Of a stretch of DNA of 64,000 bases, positions 34,246-43,272 are shown one piece after another. Both the position numbers and the translations under genes were made by a program. The number at the start of each line of letters is the position of its first letter. The stretch's first letter is position 1. Source of the stretch: Planctomycetaceae bacterium (GTDB lineage: Bacteria; Planctomycetota; UBA1135; GCA-002686595); NCBI GenBank assembly GCA_016125265.1, contig WGMC01000036.1, positions 93,074 through 157,073 on the forward strand, written 5' to 3'. The notes under the pieces are model-generated. The model did no database searches. It worked only from the letters and a program-made list of their open reading frames with translations, and was not told the origin of the DNA.

Positions 34246-34839
34246 TCAACGCCGCGCCGCCCGTGCGCGAAGCCGCACTTTCAGCCGCGACAACTTCGTC
34301 GCCACGTTGGTTTCGGAAAGCCCGAGGACCTCGGAGATCTGGCGGTAACTTTGGTCGTCGAGCCAGAGCACGACGAGCGCGCGATCCAAGGGTTCGAGTT
34401 CCGCCAGCAAGACCTGCAGGCGTTCGATGCCTTCGCGCTCCTCGGCCAGCTCGTCGGCGCCGATGCGCGGGTCCACGAGGACGGCTTCGCCGGCGTCTTG
34501 GATATCGACGGTGCGCTCGCCCGCCCGCGCACGCCTGCGCAGATGCGAGATCGCCACGTTGAGCGCGATGCGGTACATCCACGTGCCGAAGGACCGCGTC
34601 GGCTCGTAGTTGCCGAAGGAGCGCCACAGTTGCAGCGCGATCTCCTGCATCAAGTCGCCGCGGTCGGCGGCCCCTCGCCCGTAGGCTCCGGCTACCCGCC
34701 GCACGATGCCCGCGTGGGCTTCGAGCAGCGCCGCGAACCGCTCCTGCGCAGAGGCCGACGGGGGCGGGGAAACCACGCCGTCCAGAGGCGCCGCTCCCAA
34801 CGTGCCACTCGGACCCTGCCATTCGGCGCTGTTCCCCAT
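34246..34839 (-). CDS. RNA polymerase sigma factor, ECF subfamily
   Basis: This 197-residue sigma-70 family protein of the ECF type has only regions 2 and 4. Region 2 includes GDLMQEIALQLWRSFGNYEP and FGTWMYRIALNVAISHLRRR. Region 4 includes LEPLDRALVVLWLDDQSYRQISEVLGLSE and the recognition-helix segment NVATKLSRLKVRLR (shown in parts of the same helix-turn-helix). The membrane protein gene 17 nt downstream is its likely partner. The regulated genes are unknown. It is divergent from a VOC-fold gene across a 165-bp gap. Confidence 0.9.
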   Translation of the reverse strand: MGNSAEWQGPSGTLGAAPLDGVVSPPPSASAQERFAALLEAHAGIVRRVAGAYGRGAADRGDLMQEIALQLWRSFGNYEPTRSFGTWMYRIALNVAISHLRRRARAGERTVDIQDAGEAVLVDPRIGADELAEEREGIERLQVLLAELEPLDRALVVLWLDDQSYRQISEVLGLSETNVATKLSRLKVRLRARAARR

Positions 34840-35004
34840 CGCCAACAAGTTCGCGCAGGTCGCCGCGGAATCACAGAAGTCTCGGGAATCGTGCTCCCGA
34901 AGGGGGCATCCGGCCGGGCCGCGGCGACTCGGTTGCCGGACGGCGCGGCGCGTGGTGGGATGGATGGCCCTTTCCCCGACCGACCCCTGGCCCCCCCAAT
35001 CCCC

Positions 35005-35787
35005 ATGAGCGCATCCCAAGGCCCCTGGACCGGCCACTTCGTGTGGCACGACCTGATGACCAAGGACGGGGCGGCGGCCCAGGCCTTCTACTCCGAACTC
35101 CTCGGCTGGAAGGGCGAGGCCCACGACATGGGTGGCTTCGTCTACCGGCGCATCCTCGTCGGCGGGGCACCCATCGGCGGCATCGTGGAGGAGCCGGGCA
35201 TTCCCCGCGCCCACTGGATGCCGTACCTGGCGGTCGAGGACGTCGACCGGGCCGCGAAGCGTGTCGCCGAGCTGGGCGGCACCGTGTGTGTGCCGCCGAC
35301 GGACATCCCGCGAACCGGGCGGTTCGCCGTGGTGGGGGAGCCAACGGGCGGGACCTTCTCGCTCTACACCGGCCTTCCCGGATGCCACGGGGCAAATCCC
35401 ACGGACACGATGCCGGGCCGCGCCTGTTGGAACGAGCTCTACAGCCTGGACTTGGCGAAGTCCCAGGCGTTCTTCACCGCCCTCGCGGGTTGGCAAATCG
35501 ACGTCAAGGACATGGGCCCGGCGGGCTCGTACCACGTACAGAAGCTGGGCGACAAGCAGACGGGCGGCATGATGGGCCAACCGATGGCCGGCGAACCATC
35601 CACGTGGCTCGTCTACTTCCACGTCGCGAACTTGGCCGAATCCACCGCGCGCGCCAAGGGGCTGGGCGCCGCGGCGGTGATGGAATCCATGCCGATCCCC
35701 GAAGTAGGCGCGTTCTCGATGCTGAACGACCCGACCGGCGCGCTGTTCGCGCTGTTCGAACCGCTCGCCAGCGCAAAGTCGTGCTGA
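35005..35787 (+). CDS. VOC-fold protein with two glyoxalase-like domains
   Basis: This 260-residue protein contains two vicinal-oxygen-chelate modules in tandem. The first starts FVWHDLMTKDGAAAQAFYSE and ends in FSLYTGLPG. The second starts CWNELYSLDLAKSQAFFTAL and ends GALFALFEPL. This arrangement is typical of actinobacterial hydroxylase-like/glyoxalase-superfamily proteins of uncertain substrate. The start at ATG 35005 directly precedes the first module. It converges on the lipoprotein-like VOC gene, leaving only 18 bp between the stops. Confidence 0.8.
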   Translation: MSASQGPWTGHFVWHDLMTKDGAAAQAFYSELLGWKGEAHDMGGFVYRRILVGGAPIGGIVEEPGIPRAHWMPYLAVEDVDRAAKRVAELGGTVCVPPTDIPRTGRFAVVGEPTGGTFSLYTGLPGCHGANPTDTMPGRACWNELYSLDLAKSQAFFTALAGWQIDVKDMGPAGSYHVQKLGDKQTGGMMGQPMAGEPSTWLVYFHVANLAESTARAKGLGAAAVMESMPIPEVGAFSMLNDPTGALFALFEPLASAKSC

Positions 35788-35805
35788 GCCGCCGCGGCGC
35801 GCCCG

Positions 35806-36327
35806 TCAGCGGGCCGCGACGTGCAGTTGCCAAGTGATGCCGAAACGGTCGGCGACCCAGGCAAACCGCGGCGCGAAACCGTAGTCGCCCGGAGGCATCA
35901 ACGCGGCGCCCCCTTCCACAAGGGCGTCGTACATGCGGTCCAACTCCGCGGTTCCCGCGCACTCCACCCAGAACGAGATCGACGGCGTGAAGCCGAATCC
36001 GTGGGACACGTAGCTGTCGCTCACGAGGATGCGCTGGCCGCCGATCTCGATTTCGCCGCGGAACACGGTGCCCTCGGGGCCGGGGCCGTCGGCTCCGTAG
36101 CGCTCCATCGACAGCTCGCGGAACGTCGGGAACACCTCGCGGTAGAGATCGAGCGCGGCCGAAGCCTCGCCGCCCTGGAACATCCAGAACGGACGCACCT
36201 CCGGCACCGGTTGCGCGGATCTGGCCGTGCCCTCCGGTGACGTCGCGCGCGGTCCCGCGCAGGCCAGGATCAGGCCGAACAAAATGGCGGCCGAGGCGGC
36301 ACTCGATAGGGGAGAACGAAGTCGCAT
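35806..36327 (-). CDS. Exported PhnB-like VOC-fold protein
   Basis: This 173-residue protein has a lipoprotein-like signal (AAILFGLILACAG, Cys at about 23). A PhnB/3-demethylubiquinone-methyltransferase-like VOC domain follows, with VRPFWMFQGGEASAALDLYR near its start and WVADRFGITWQLHV at its end. That domain family contains both enzymes and binding proteins, so no activity is claimed. It begins 10 nt after oleC on the same strand and may be the last gene of that operon. Confidence 0.75.
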   Translation of the reverse strand: MRLRSPLSSAASAAILFGLILACAGPRATSPEGTARSAQPVPEVRPFWMFQGGEASAALDLYREVFPTFRELSMERYGADGPGPEGTVFRGEIEIGGQRILVSDSYVSHGFGFTPSISFWVECAGTAELDRMYDALVEGGAALMPPGDYGFAPRFAWVADRFGITWQLHVAAR

Positions 36328-36337
36328 GGTGGGAGTT

Positions 36338-38035
36338 CTAGCGCAGGGGACGTGCCTTTGGGGCGTGGGCCGCGGCCCAGCGCGCGAGGGTCAGGCGGTG
36401 GATCTTCGCGTTGTGGCGTGGGTCCACCGGAAAGCTCGGGTGGAACAGCACGTGGGTCGGTTGGGCGAGGTGCGGGGCGAGCTTTGCCAGTTGCGCCAGG
36501 ATCGCCGCGGCGCGCTCGGCGGCGGCCTTGCCTTTTGGGAGGGTCCCGGTCGGCTCCACGACGAGGCAGAGTCGTTGTTCGCCCATTGGTCCCAGCCCCA
36601 CGAGTGCCGTGCGGTGGATGCCGGGGAGCGTGTCGGCGATCGTTTCCAGCGGTGTGGTGGCGACGAGGCCCGCGCTGGTGCGCAGGGCCTCGGCGTGGCG
36701 GCCCTGGAACCACAGGCGGCCCTCCTTGTCGCGGCGCGCCAGGTCACCCATCCGGTGCCAGTGCGCGGGGCTGCCGGGCGCGGGCGCGGGGGCGATCTTC
36801 GCGCGCGACGTGGCAGCGTCGTCGAATAGGTAGAGGGGGCTCGCCTGGGGGGCGCGCACCACGACTTCGCCCAGCTCGCCGCGCGGCACGTCCTCGAGGT
36901 CCGCTTCCCGCGCGATGGGACCGTCGGTGGGGCGGACGAGTCGAACCTCGGCACCCGGCGCCTCGCGGCCGACGCAGGTGCCCCAGCCCGATTCGGCCTG
37001 GGCCCGTGTGGCGAGGAGTTCCGCGCCGTCCACGGAGCTGACGGGCAAGCACTCGGTGGCGCCGTACGGAGTGTGGACGTCGCCGCCTTCCTCGAGCAGC
37101 GGGCGAAGTTGTGCGACGAGCGCCGGCGGCACGGGCGCTCCGGCGATCAGGATGCGCGTGAGCGGCTTCAGGTCCTGGCGGTGGGTTTGGCACCAGGGTG
37201 CGATGCGCCGCCAGATGGCGGGGGAGCCAAACGCCAGCGTGGCGCCGCCGCGCTCGATGGCCGCCACGACCTTTCGCGGGTCGCAGCGCGCGGGTCGCGT
37301 GGGGTCGATCTCGGGGAAGAGGCTGGTCATCCCCAACGCGGTGTCGAACAGCGCAAACAGGGGAAAGCACGCCAGATTGACCTCGCCGGAGCGCAGGTCA
37401 TAGAGGCGGCGAAGGGTTTCGAGCTGGGCCGCCAGGTTGCCGTGGGTCGCCAGCACACCCTTCGGCGGTCCCGTGCTGCCGCTCGTGAAGAGCACGGCGG
37501 CCGGCTCGTCCGCGCGGCACGGCCTGGGCGGTTGCGGATTGCGTACGCCCTGTGCCTCGAGCTCCTGCAGCGCAAGCGCGCCGAGCCGCGGCCCCCGGCC
37601 CACGTGCACCGCGAACCGCAACGAACGGAACGACTTGGCAAAGAGCCGCCGCGCTACGTGAGCGCGGCTCACGCCGACCATCGCGGCGGGCGCCATGCGC
37701 TCGATCGAAGCGAGCAGCTTCTTGCGCCCCATGCCAGGATCGATCAACACGGGCACGGCGCCCAGGTGCAACAGCGCGTAGGTGACCGCGATCAGGTCGA
37801 GGCCCGGCCGCACGAACAGCGCGACACGGTCGCCGGCCGCCAATCCGCGGGGTCCGAGGTTGGCTTGGCCGAGACCCGCCGCGATCGCCGCCGCGCGGGC
37901 CGCGAGTGCGCCGTACGTGATCTCGTCGAAGTGGCGCGCCCGATCCCGAGCAACCCGCACCGCCGCGCGCTCCGGGTGCTCCCGCGCCCGCGCGTCAAGG
38001 GCCTCCGCAAACGTGCGCACGGGCCCGCTGCTCAT
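36338..38035 (-). CDS. oleC: OleC-like beta-lactone synthetase (AMP-binding superfamily)
   Basis: This 565-residue ANL-superfamily enzyme has the ATP loop FTSGSTGPPKGV and the OleC-typical region FPLFALFDTALGMTSLFPEIDPTRPA (quoted here in parts: FPLFALFDTALGMTS and PEIDPTRPA). Family knowledge: OleC uses ATP to cyclise a 2-alkyl-3-hydroxy acid to a beta-lactone. A CoA-ligase role is less likely given the signature and the adjacent oleB. The ATG at 38035 overlaps the oleB stop by 4 nt, so the two are translationally coupled, as in other ole operons. It ends the main operon or precedes the VOC gene 10 nt downstream. Confidence 0.88.
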   Translation of the reverse strand: MSSGPVRTFAEALDARAREHPERAAVRVARDRARHFDEITYGALAARAAAIAAGLGQANLGPRGLAAGDRVALFVRPGLDLIAVTYALLHLGAVPVLIDPGMGRKKLLASIERMAPAAMVGVSRAHVARRLFAKSFRSLRFAVHVGRGPRLGALALQELEAQGVRNPQPPRPCRADEPAAVLFTSGSTGPPKGVLATHGNLAAQLETLRRLYDLRSGEVNLACFPLFALFDTALGMTSLFPEIDPTRPARCDPRKVVAAIERGGATLAFGSPAIWRRIAPWCQTHRQDLKPLTRILIAGAPVPPALVAQLRPLLEEGGDVHTPYGATECLPVSSVDGAELLATRAQAESGWGTCVGREAPGAEVRLVRPTDGPIAREADLEDVPRGELGEVVVRAPQASPLYLFDDAATSRAKIAPAPAPGSPAHWHRMGDLARRDKEGRLWFQGRHAEALRTSAGLVATTPLETIADTLPGIHRTALVGLGPMGEQRLCLVVEPTGTLPKGKAAAERAAAILAQLAKLAPHLAQPTHVLFHPSFPVDPRHNAKIHRLTLARWAAAHAPKARPLR

Positions 38036-39003
38036 CGCGTGCGGAGCAAGAACTCCAGAATGGCTTCGGTGCCCTCCCGCGGCGCGTCCTCGGGCCACCA
38101 GTGGCCCGCGGATTCGAGGCGCACGACTTCGGCCCGCGGCAGGCGCGCTTCGAACGTGCGGCGGAACCCCGGGTGGAAACACCAGTCGCGTTCGCCCCAC
38201 AGGAGGAGCACGGGGCGCTCGCCGATCTGGGGCAAGGCCGCTTCGATCGCGGAGATCTCCGCGTGCGAGCGGTCCGCGGCGGAGAAGGGGATGTCTTCGA
38301 CGAACGCGCGGATCGAGCGGCGGCGGTTGGGTTCCGTGTGCGGCAGCAGGTACGCCGCTCGACGGGCCGCGTCGAGGGGTTGGGCGGTGCAGCGACGCAC
38401 CGCGACGCCGAGGAACGCGTTCCAGTTCTCGAGGAGCAGCGGGCCGAGGCCGGGCAGGCGGCACATGCGGATGCTCCACGGCAACTTCAGGCCTGTGAAA
38501 CCCGCGGTGTTGGAGAGCACGAGCGCTTGCACACGCTCGGTGTGCCGCCGCGTCACACCGAGGGAGATGGCGCCGCCCCAGTCGTGCCCAACCAGCGCGA
38601 AGTTGTCGACACCGAGTTCTTCGAGCGCCACTTCGACGTCCTCGATGCGCTCGGTCAGTGTGTACGCGGTGCTCGGCAGATCGCCGGAGAGGCCCGCGCC
38701 CAGGTGGTCGAGCGCGATCACGCGGTGGTCCTTCGAAAGCGCGCGGATGGGTTCGCGCCAAAGGTACGACCAGGAGGGATTGCCGTGCAGGAACACCACG
38801 GCGGGGGCGTCGCGCGGACCCTCGTCCACGGCGTGCAGGAAACCGCGGGGGCCGCGCACGAAGCGACCCACGAAGGGGTACTCGGGAGCGAGTTCCGCTC
38901 GCGCGCGGTCGGCACGTTGGAGGAGTTCCTGCGGGGGCGCATCGCTCGCCGACGAAGTCGTCGAGCGCGCGGCGGCAACCTGGGGAGCGGTGGTCCTGTT
39001 CAC
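38032..39003 (-). CDS. oleB: OleB-like alpha/beta hydrolase (beta-lactone decarboxylase)
   Basis: This 323-residue alpha/beta hydrolase belongs to the haloalkane-dehalogenase-like group. It has FLHGNPSWSYLWR (oxyanion region), the nucleophile elbow GHDWGG with Asp141, and a C-terminal GHWWPEDAP containing the catalytic His. In the Ole pathway OleB decarboxylates the beta-lactone made by OleC, leaving a cis-olefin. The GTG start at 39003 overlaps the stop of the enoyl-reductase gene (GTGA). Direct coupling to oleC strongly supports this role over a dehalogenase. Confidence 0.87.
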   Translation of the reverse strand: MNRTTAPQVAAARSTTSSASDAPPQELLQRADRARAELAPEYPFVGRFVRGPRGFLHAVDEGPRDAPAVVFLHGNPSWSYLWREPIRALSKDHRVIALDHLGAGLSGDLPSTAYTLTERIEDVEVALEELGVDNFALVGHDWGGAISLGVTRRHTERVQALVLSNTAGFTGLKLPWSIRMCRLPGLGPLLLENWNAFLGVAVRRCTAQPLDAARRAAYLLPHTEPNRRRSIRAFVEDIPFSAADRSHAEISAIEAALPQIGERPVLLLWGERDWCFHPGFRRTFEARLPRAEVVRLESAGHWWPEDAPREGTEAILEFLLRTR

Positions 39004-39812
39004 GTGGACTCCGGGCGGGTGGTGCGTTCCACGATCGTGCGGTCGAAGAAGTTCCACTCCATGCCCGCGTCGACCACCAGACCCTGGCCGTTGATGCCGC
39101 TGGAGCGGGGCGACAGCAGGAACAGCGCCACGTCCGCCGCTTCGCGCGTTTCGAGGCCCCGTTTGCGCGGGATCGCAGTTTCGGCGAAGAGGTAACTCTC
39201 GAGGTAACCGGGGATGCCCGCGGACGACGCCGTCTTCAAGAGCCCGGCTCTCACTGCGTTGACGCGCACCTCACCGCGGGCGGCAAGGCTCTTCGCCAGG
39301 AACACGACGGCGGAATCCAGGGCGGCCTTGATCGGCGCCATGTAACCGTAGTTCTCGGCGGCCATCTTGGTCGTGGAAATCGAAATCGCGACGAGGCTGG
39401 CATCGCGTTCGAGGTGCGGTTCGAGCGCGCCGACGAGGCGCACGAAGCTGAAGCAGCTCGTGTCGACCGCGGCCAGGAAGTCGGCCTTCACGGTGCGTTG
39501 GAACGGCTGCAACCCCTGGGAGTAGTTGGCGTGTGCGATGGAATGCACGGCGCCGTGCAGGGTGCCGAACTGTTCGCGCACGTCGCCCGCGAGCCGCTCG
39601 ATCGCCGCCTCGTCGGTCACGTCGCACACGAAGACTGGGCCCTTGCCGGGCAGTTTGCCGGCGAGTTGCTCGCGTCGCGCTTCGCTGTGCACGGACCAGG
39701 CCACGTGCGCTCCCTCGGCCACCAGGCGTTCGCCGATGTGCCAGCCGACGCTCTTCCTGTTGGACACACCGGCGATCAGGAACCGGCGGTCCGCCACTTC
39801 GAAGCCGCTCAC
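39000..39812 (-). CDS. FabI-like enoyl-ACP reductase (short-chain dehydrogenase)
   Basis: This 270-residue short-chain dehydrogenase matches the FabI pattern. The cofactor loop is IAGVSNRKSVGWHIGERL, AHVAWSVHSE follows, and the catalytic Y-x6-K pair is in NYGYMAPIKAALDS. A substrate-loop region (KTASSAGIPGY) and a C-terminal LLSPRSSGINGQGLVVDAG close the fold. It would reduce trans-2-enoyl-ACP to acyl-ACP. Its place in an operon with its own ACP, ketoacyl synthase and dehydratase suggests a dedicated rather than housekeeping role. The GTG start at 39812 overlaps the dehydratase stop. Confidence 0.85.
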   Translation of the reverse strand: MSGFEVADRRFLIAGVSNRKSVGWHIGERLVAEGAHVAWSVHSEARREQLAGKLPGKGPVFVCDVTDEAAIERLAGDVREQFGTLHGAVHSIAHANYSQGLQPFQRTVKADFLAAVDTSCFSFVRLVGALEPHLERDASLVAISISTTKMAAENYGYMAPIKAALDSAVVFLAKSLAARGEVRVNAVRAGLLKTASSAGIPGYLESYLFAETAIPRKRGLETREAADVALFLLSPRSSGINGQGLVVDAGMEWNFFDRTIVERTTRPEST

Positions 39813-40306
39813 GGGTGGACCTCGCCGCCGGTGGCACGCGCCAGCGCGCCGGCCGCGGTCAGGATGCAGAGGAGCTCCGCCACCCGCGCGCCTCCGCAGC
39901 GCACCTTGGCCGAAAGGCGAAAGGCCGGGCCGATGCGTTCCGCCAGTTGCACGCGGGTTTCGAGGGTCTCGCCGGGTTTGACGATTCGCCGGAAGCGCGC
40001 ATCCTCGAGCCGGGTCACCACGGGCACACCGTCGGCCGCGGAGAAGCCGCCGAGGAGCAGCGCGACCAAAACGGCCGCCCCTTGCAGTCCGTGTTCCGAG
40101 ATCAACACGCCGGGCAACACGGGCTGGCCCGGGTAGTGTCCCCGGAACCAGTCCGCATCCGCGGGCACTGTCCAGCGGCACACGAGTTCGGCGTCGCCGG
40201 TCCGCTCGAACGCGTCGAGGAACAAAAACGGGTCCCGATGGGGCAGGAGCGCTTCGATCGCGCCGCGGTCGCCCCGCACAGGAGGGCTTGAGTTGGGGGA
40301 TGTCAT
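39809..40306 (-). CDS. FabZ-like 3-hydroxyacyl-ACP dehydratase
   Basis: This 165-residue hot-dog-fold protein has the FabZ features LLPHRDPFLFLD, the catalytic-His motif GHYPGQPVLPGVLISE and the acidic residue in that same segment. It should dehydrate 3-hydroxyacyl-ACP. The order dehydratase, reductase, OleB and OleC suggests that chains are extended and partly reduced before entering or leaving the olefin branch. It overlaps both neighbours by 4 nt, and the ATG start at 40306 is unambiguous. Confidence 0.85.
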   Translation of the reverse strand: MTSPNSSPPVRGDRGAIEALLPHRDPFLFLDAFERTGDAELVCRWTVPADADWFRGHYPGQPVLPGVLISEHGLQGAAVLVALLLGGFSAADGVPVVTRLEDARFRRIVKPGETLETRVQLAERIGPAFRLSAKVRCGGARVAELLCILTAAGALARATGGEVHP

Positions 40307-41838
40307 AAGGGGCTCTTCAAGTGCGGGTCTTCGGCGGCCTGCACCAGGCTGTGCAGCAGGGCGTCCGCGCGGTTGGCGACGATCGCGCCGTAATTCGCGG
40401 CCCCGAGCCAGCCCGACATGATGATGCCGACGCTGCCCGCGTGGAAGAGGCCGGCGATTTGTTCCGGCAGGCGCTGGCTGACGTCCAGGCCCTCGAACTT
40501 CGTGCCGAAGGACGTACCCGAGGGGTGTCCCGTGTAGAAGGCGAAAGTGCGCGGCGTGGCGACTTCGACGTGCTCGACGCGCGCACGGGCGTCGGGCAAG
40601 TGCCGTTCGAGCGCGGCGAGCGTGTGTTCGGCCAACTGGGCCTTCTTGGCCTCGTAACTCGGTTGGTCGAGCGGGGCCCAATCTTCGTAACGCGCGTTGA
40701 GCGACGCCACGATCGCGTGGCGCGCCGGGCCCTCCGGCCGCACGGAGGGGTAGTAGAACGAGAACGTGCGGCTGTGCCCAGGGAACTCGCGCAGGGCCTC
40801 GGATGCGAAGGTGGGGGCCGTCGAATCCATGAGCAGATCCGTGATCCAGGGCAGTCCCTGGGAAGCCCGCATCCCGAAGTACACCTGACAACTCGCCGTG
40901 TTCAAGCGCACGGCGCGGGTCTGGCGCACGAAGTCGACGTCGAAGTGTTCCTCGCCCACGAGGCGCTGCACGGTGGAGAGGACGTTGGCGTTCGAGATCA
41001 CGACATTGGCGCGCACTTCGCGGCCTCCGACGAGCACTCCGGTGACGCGCGGCTCCCGTGTGTGCACGAGGATGCGCTCGACCGGCGCGTCGTGGAACAG
41101 CTCGACGCCGTGGCGCAGCAGCTCCGCGCGCATGGAGCGCACGAGCCAGTCCGTCCCACCCCGGAAGGTGAAGATGCCCTGGCTCATGAAGTTGGTGAAG
41201 ACGATGGCGTACGCGATGGCGGGATCGCCGAGCGACGAGCCGTTGGCGTAGCTGATCGCCTCGAGCAGGAGCCGGTGCACGTCGTTGCGACCGGGGAAGT
41301 GCTCTTCGAAGAGGTCGCCGATCGTGGCGTTGGGCGGGTCGAAGAAGTCCATCTGCGCCAGGGTGTCGTAGAACCCCGTGACCCGCGCCGATTCGAGCCC
41401 GAAGTGCTCGACCAGGAGGCGCGTGAAGTCGGCGCGGGTGAAGTCCGTTTCGAGGTCGAACTGGGGGTTCGAGAAGCGCACCCCCTCGAGCCGATGGATC
41501 GCCCCTGCGATTTCGGGAGTCCAGTACTTCCTGCAGGTCTTTTTCATGCCCACCGGGAAGCCGTGCAGCGAGATGTCGAACAGGTGCCCCTGGCCGCGGC
41601 CCGTCTCCGTGCGTTCGCCCGGGCGTTTGAACCACGTGGCGAGACCGCCCAAGTTGTAGTGCTGCTCGAAGAGTGCCACGCGGTGGCCGTTGCGCGCCAA
41701 TACGTTCGCGGCCGTCAATCCGCCGAGACCGCTGCCGACCACCACCACGTCGTAGTGGGACTGGACCTTGGCCACGGGATCGCCTGCAAGGGGCCTGCGC
41801 CCGTCGCTGCTGCCGCGGTAGTACTTCGGCGACCGCAT
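40303..41838 (-). CDS. Phytoene-desaturase-like FAD-dependent oxidoreductase
   Basis: This 511-residue flavoprotein belongs to the phytoene desaturase/carotenoid isomerase-like amine-oxidase superfamily. The dinucleotide loop is VVVGSGLGGLTAANVLARNG, followed by HYNLGGLATWF. The C-terminal FAD segment is GLFHAGSVGIIMSGWLGAANYG. Proteins of this family desaturate, isomerise or saturate conjugated chains. Next to an ACP and ketoacyl synthase it is likely to act on an ACP- or lipid-bound acyl chain; this is inference. It overlaps the second flavoprotein by 1 nt and the dehydratase by 4 nt. Confidence 0.8.
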   Translation of the reverse strand: MRSPKYYRGSSDGRRPLAGDPVAKVQSHYDVVVVGSGLGGLTAANVLARNGHRVALFEQHYNLGGLATWFKRPGERTETGRGQGHLFDISLHGFPVGMKKTCRKYWTPEIAGAIHRLEGVRFSNPQFDLETDFTRADFTRLLVEHFGLESARVTGFYDTLAQMDFFDPPNATIGDLFEEHFPGRNDVHRLLLEAISYANGSSLGDPAIAYAIVFTNFMSQGIFTFRGGTDWLVRSMRAELLRHGVELFHDAPVERILVHTREPRVTGVLVGGREVRANVVISNANVLSTVQRLVGEEHFDVDFVRQTRAVRLNTASCQVYFGMRASQGLPWITDLLMDSTAPTFASEALREFPGHSRTFSFYYPSVRPEGPARHAIVASLNARYEDWAPLDQPSYEAKKAQLAEHTLAALERHLPDARARVEHVEVATPRTFAFYTGHPSGTSFGTKFEGLDVSQRLPEQIAGLFHAGSVGIIMSGWLGAANYGAIVANRADALLHSLVQAAEDPHLKSPL

Positions 41839-43253
41839 CACGCGACCTCGGAGTTGAGCACGTGGAGGTTGACGATGGTGGCGCCGGAGAGCCCCGCTCC
41901 CACGATGCCCGCCATGCCCTGGTCCGCGCCGATCAGATAAAGGCCCGCGAATGGCGTGGCTCCGCCGCGGTGTTTGGTTGGGCTGCCGTAGATCGCGCCG
42001 CGGTCGTGGCCGGTGTACTTGGTGATCGTGCGCGGTGTGAAGACGTCCCGGTAGACCTCGTACGGGCGGGGGTCGCCGTAGAGTCGCGCGACCAGGTCGA
42101 GCGCGCGTTCGCTCCAGCGCTGCTTCTCGTCGCCGTAGCGCTCCGGAGGCAGCGTGTGCCACGCCTCGGGATGGGCCATCAACGTCGCGCGCAGGGTGGG
42201 CTCCGCGGTTGGTCCGCTCGCGGGCGCGGCGAAGTTGCTGGGCACCGAGAGCACGCCGTGGGTGGCGCTGCAGAGGTCCTTTGGCGCGCCGTACGCAAAG
42301 CGCTGTTCGTCGGCGAAGAACACCGTCGCAGCCGCGAGTGGATTGGGACCCGGGATGTCCTTGGGCGGCCGGTCGAGCACGCTGATGGTCTCGAGGATCG
42401 TCATCGTCGCGCGGTCCTCCGGCCGCAGGTGGGCCGCGCCCAACTCGGGGCCCAGCAATCCCATGGTCTCGACCCAGCCCGCGCTCGACAGCACGTGCTC
42501 GGCCTCGATCTCTTCACCGTCCTCGAGTCGCACGCCGTACACACGGCCATCGCGCACGAGCAGCCGCTCGACCCCGGCCTTGCGGCGCAGCTCACCGCCG
42601 CATTCCGCCAGCCGGTTGAGGAACAGTTGCAAGAGGGGCCGCACGCCGCCCTCCGGCTGCGCGAGGCCGTCGTGGAAGATGGCCCGGTAGAGCATCACGA
42701 ACTGGTCCCAGTCGATGTCGCCCTCCCGCGCACTGCCGTAGAAGGTGGGGGCCATCAGCACCACGTCCGCGAGCTCGGGATCGCCGAGTTGCGCCTCGAC
42801 CTTGGCGCGCGCCGACGCCGCGGGGTCCTCGATGCGGTCGATGTCGAGCGAGCCGACGGTGCGGTGCAGCTCCAGAAAACGATCCGCCTGCTTGCGGAAA
42901 GCGCGGGTCACGTTCTCCAGCCAGAGTTCGGGGTCGTTCGAGAAGCGCAGGCACAGGTCGGCGAGGCGCAGCTCGGAGTAACCCTGCGGCAGGAGCTGCA
43001 GTTGGTCGGGATGGATGCGCAACTGGCGCAGCAGGCGTCCAAGCGGCGTGCCCTTCGCGCCGCGCAGACCGCAGTTGGTCAGCGCGTGCAGTCCGGTGTC
43101 GAACAGCCGCCCCTTGCGCTTGTAGAACGAGTTGAGGCCGCCCCACAGGTAGTGGCGCTCGAGCACCAGGACCCGCCGGCCAAACATGGCCGCGCGGATC
43201 CCGGCGGCGAGGCCGCTGAATCCGGCCCCGATCACCAGCGTGTCGTAGCGCAT
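41838..43253 (-). CDS. Phytoene-desaturase-like FAD-dependent oxidoreductase
   Basis: This 471-residue flavoprotein of the same superfamily as its neighbour begins with the loop LVIGAGFSGLAAGIRAAMFG, followed by HYLWGGLNSFYKRKGR. It ends with the FAD contact GLYLIGADQGMAGIVGAGLSG. The two flavoproteins are clearly different from each other, so two distinct redox steps or a heteromeric enzyme are possible. The gene starts 19 nt after the acyl carrier protein gene, so they are translated from the same message. Confidence 0.8.
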   Translation of the reverse strand: MRYDTLVIGAGFSGLAAGIRAAMFGRRVLVLERHYLWGGLNSFYKRKGRLFDTGLHALTNCGLRGAKGTPLGRLLRQLRIHPDQLQLLPQGYSELRLADLCLRFSNDPELWLENVTRAFRKQADRFLELHRTVGSLDIDRIEDPAASARAKVEAQLGDPELADVVLMAPTFYGSAREGDIDWDQFVMLYRAIFHDGLAQPEGGVRPLLQLFLNRLAECGGELRRKAGVERLLVRDGRVYGVRLEDGEEIEAEHVLSSAGWVETMGLLGPELGAAHLRPEDRATMTILETISVLDRPPKDIPGPNPLAAATVFFADEQRFAYGAPKDLCSATHGVLSVPSNFAAPASGPTAEPTLRATLMAHPEAWHTLPPERYGDEKQRWSERALDLVARLYGDPRPYEVYRDVFTPRTITKYTGHDRGAIYGSPTKHRGGATPFAGLYLIGADQGMAGIVGAGLSGATIVNLHVLNSEVA

Positions 43254-43272
43254 GGGGAGGCCGGGCCTGGAA

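Noticed and set aside
36338..38035. Ordinary long-chain acyl-CoA ligase
   Set aside because: The OleC-type segments and overlap with oleB point to a beta-lactone synthetase.
38032..39003. Haloalkane dehalogenase
   Set aside because: The nucleophile elbow is similar, but direct coupling to oleC and the presence of oleA and oleD favour OleB.
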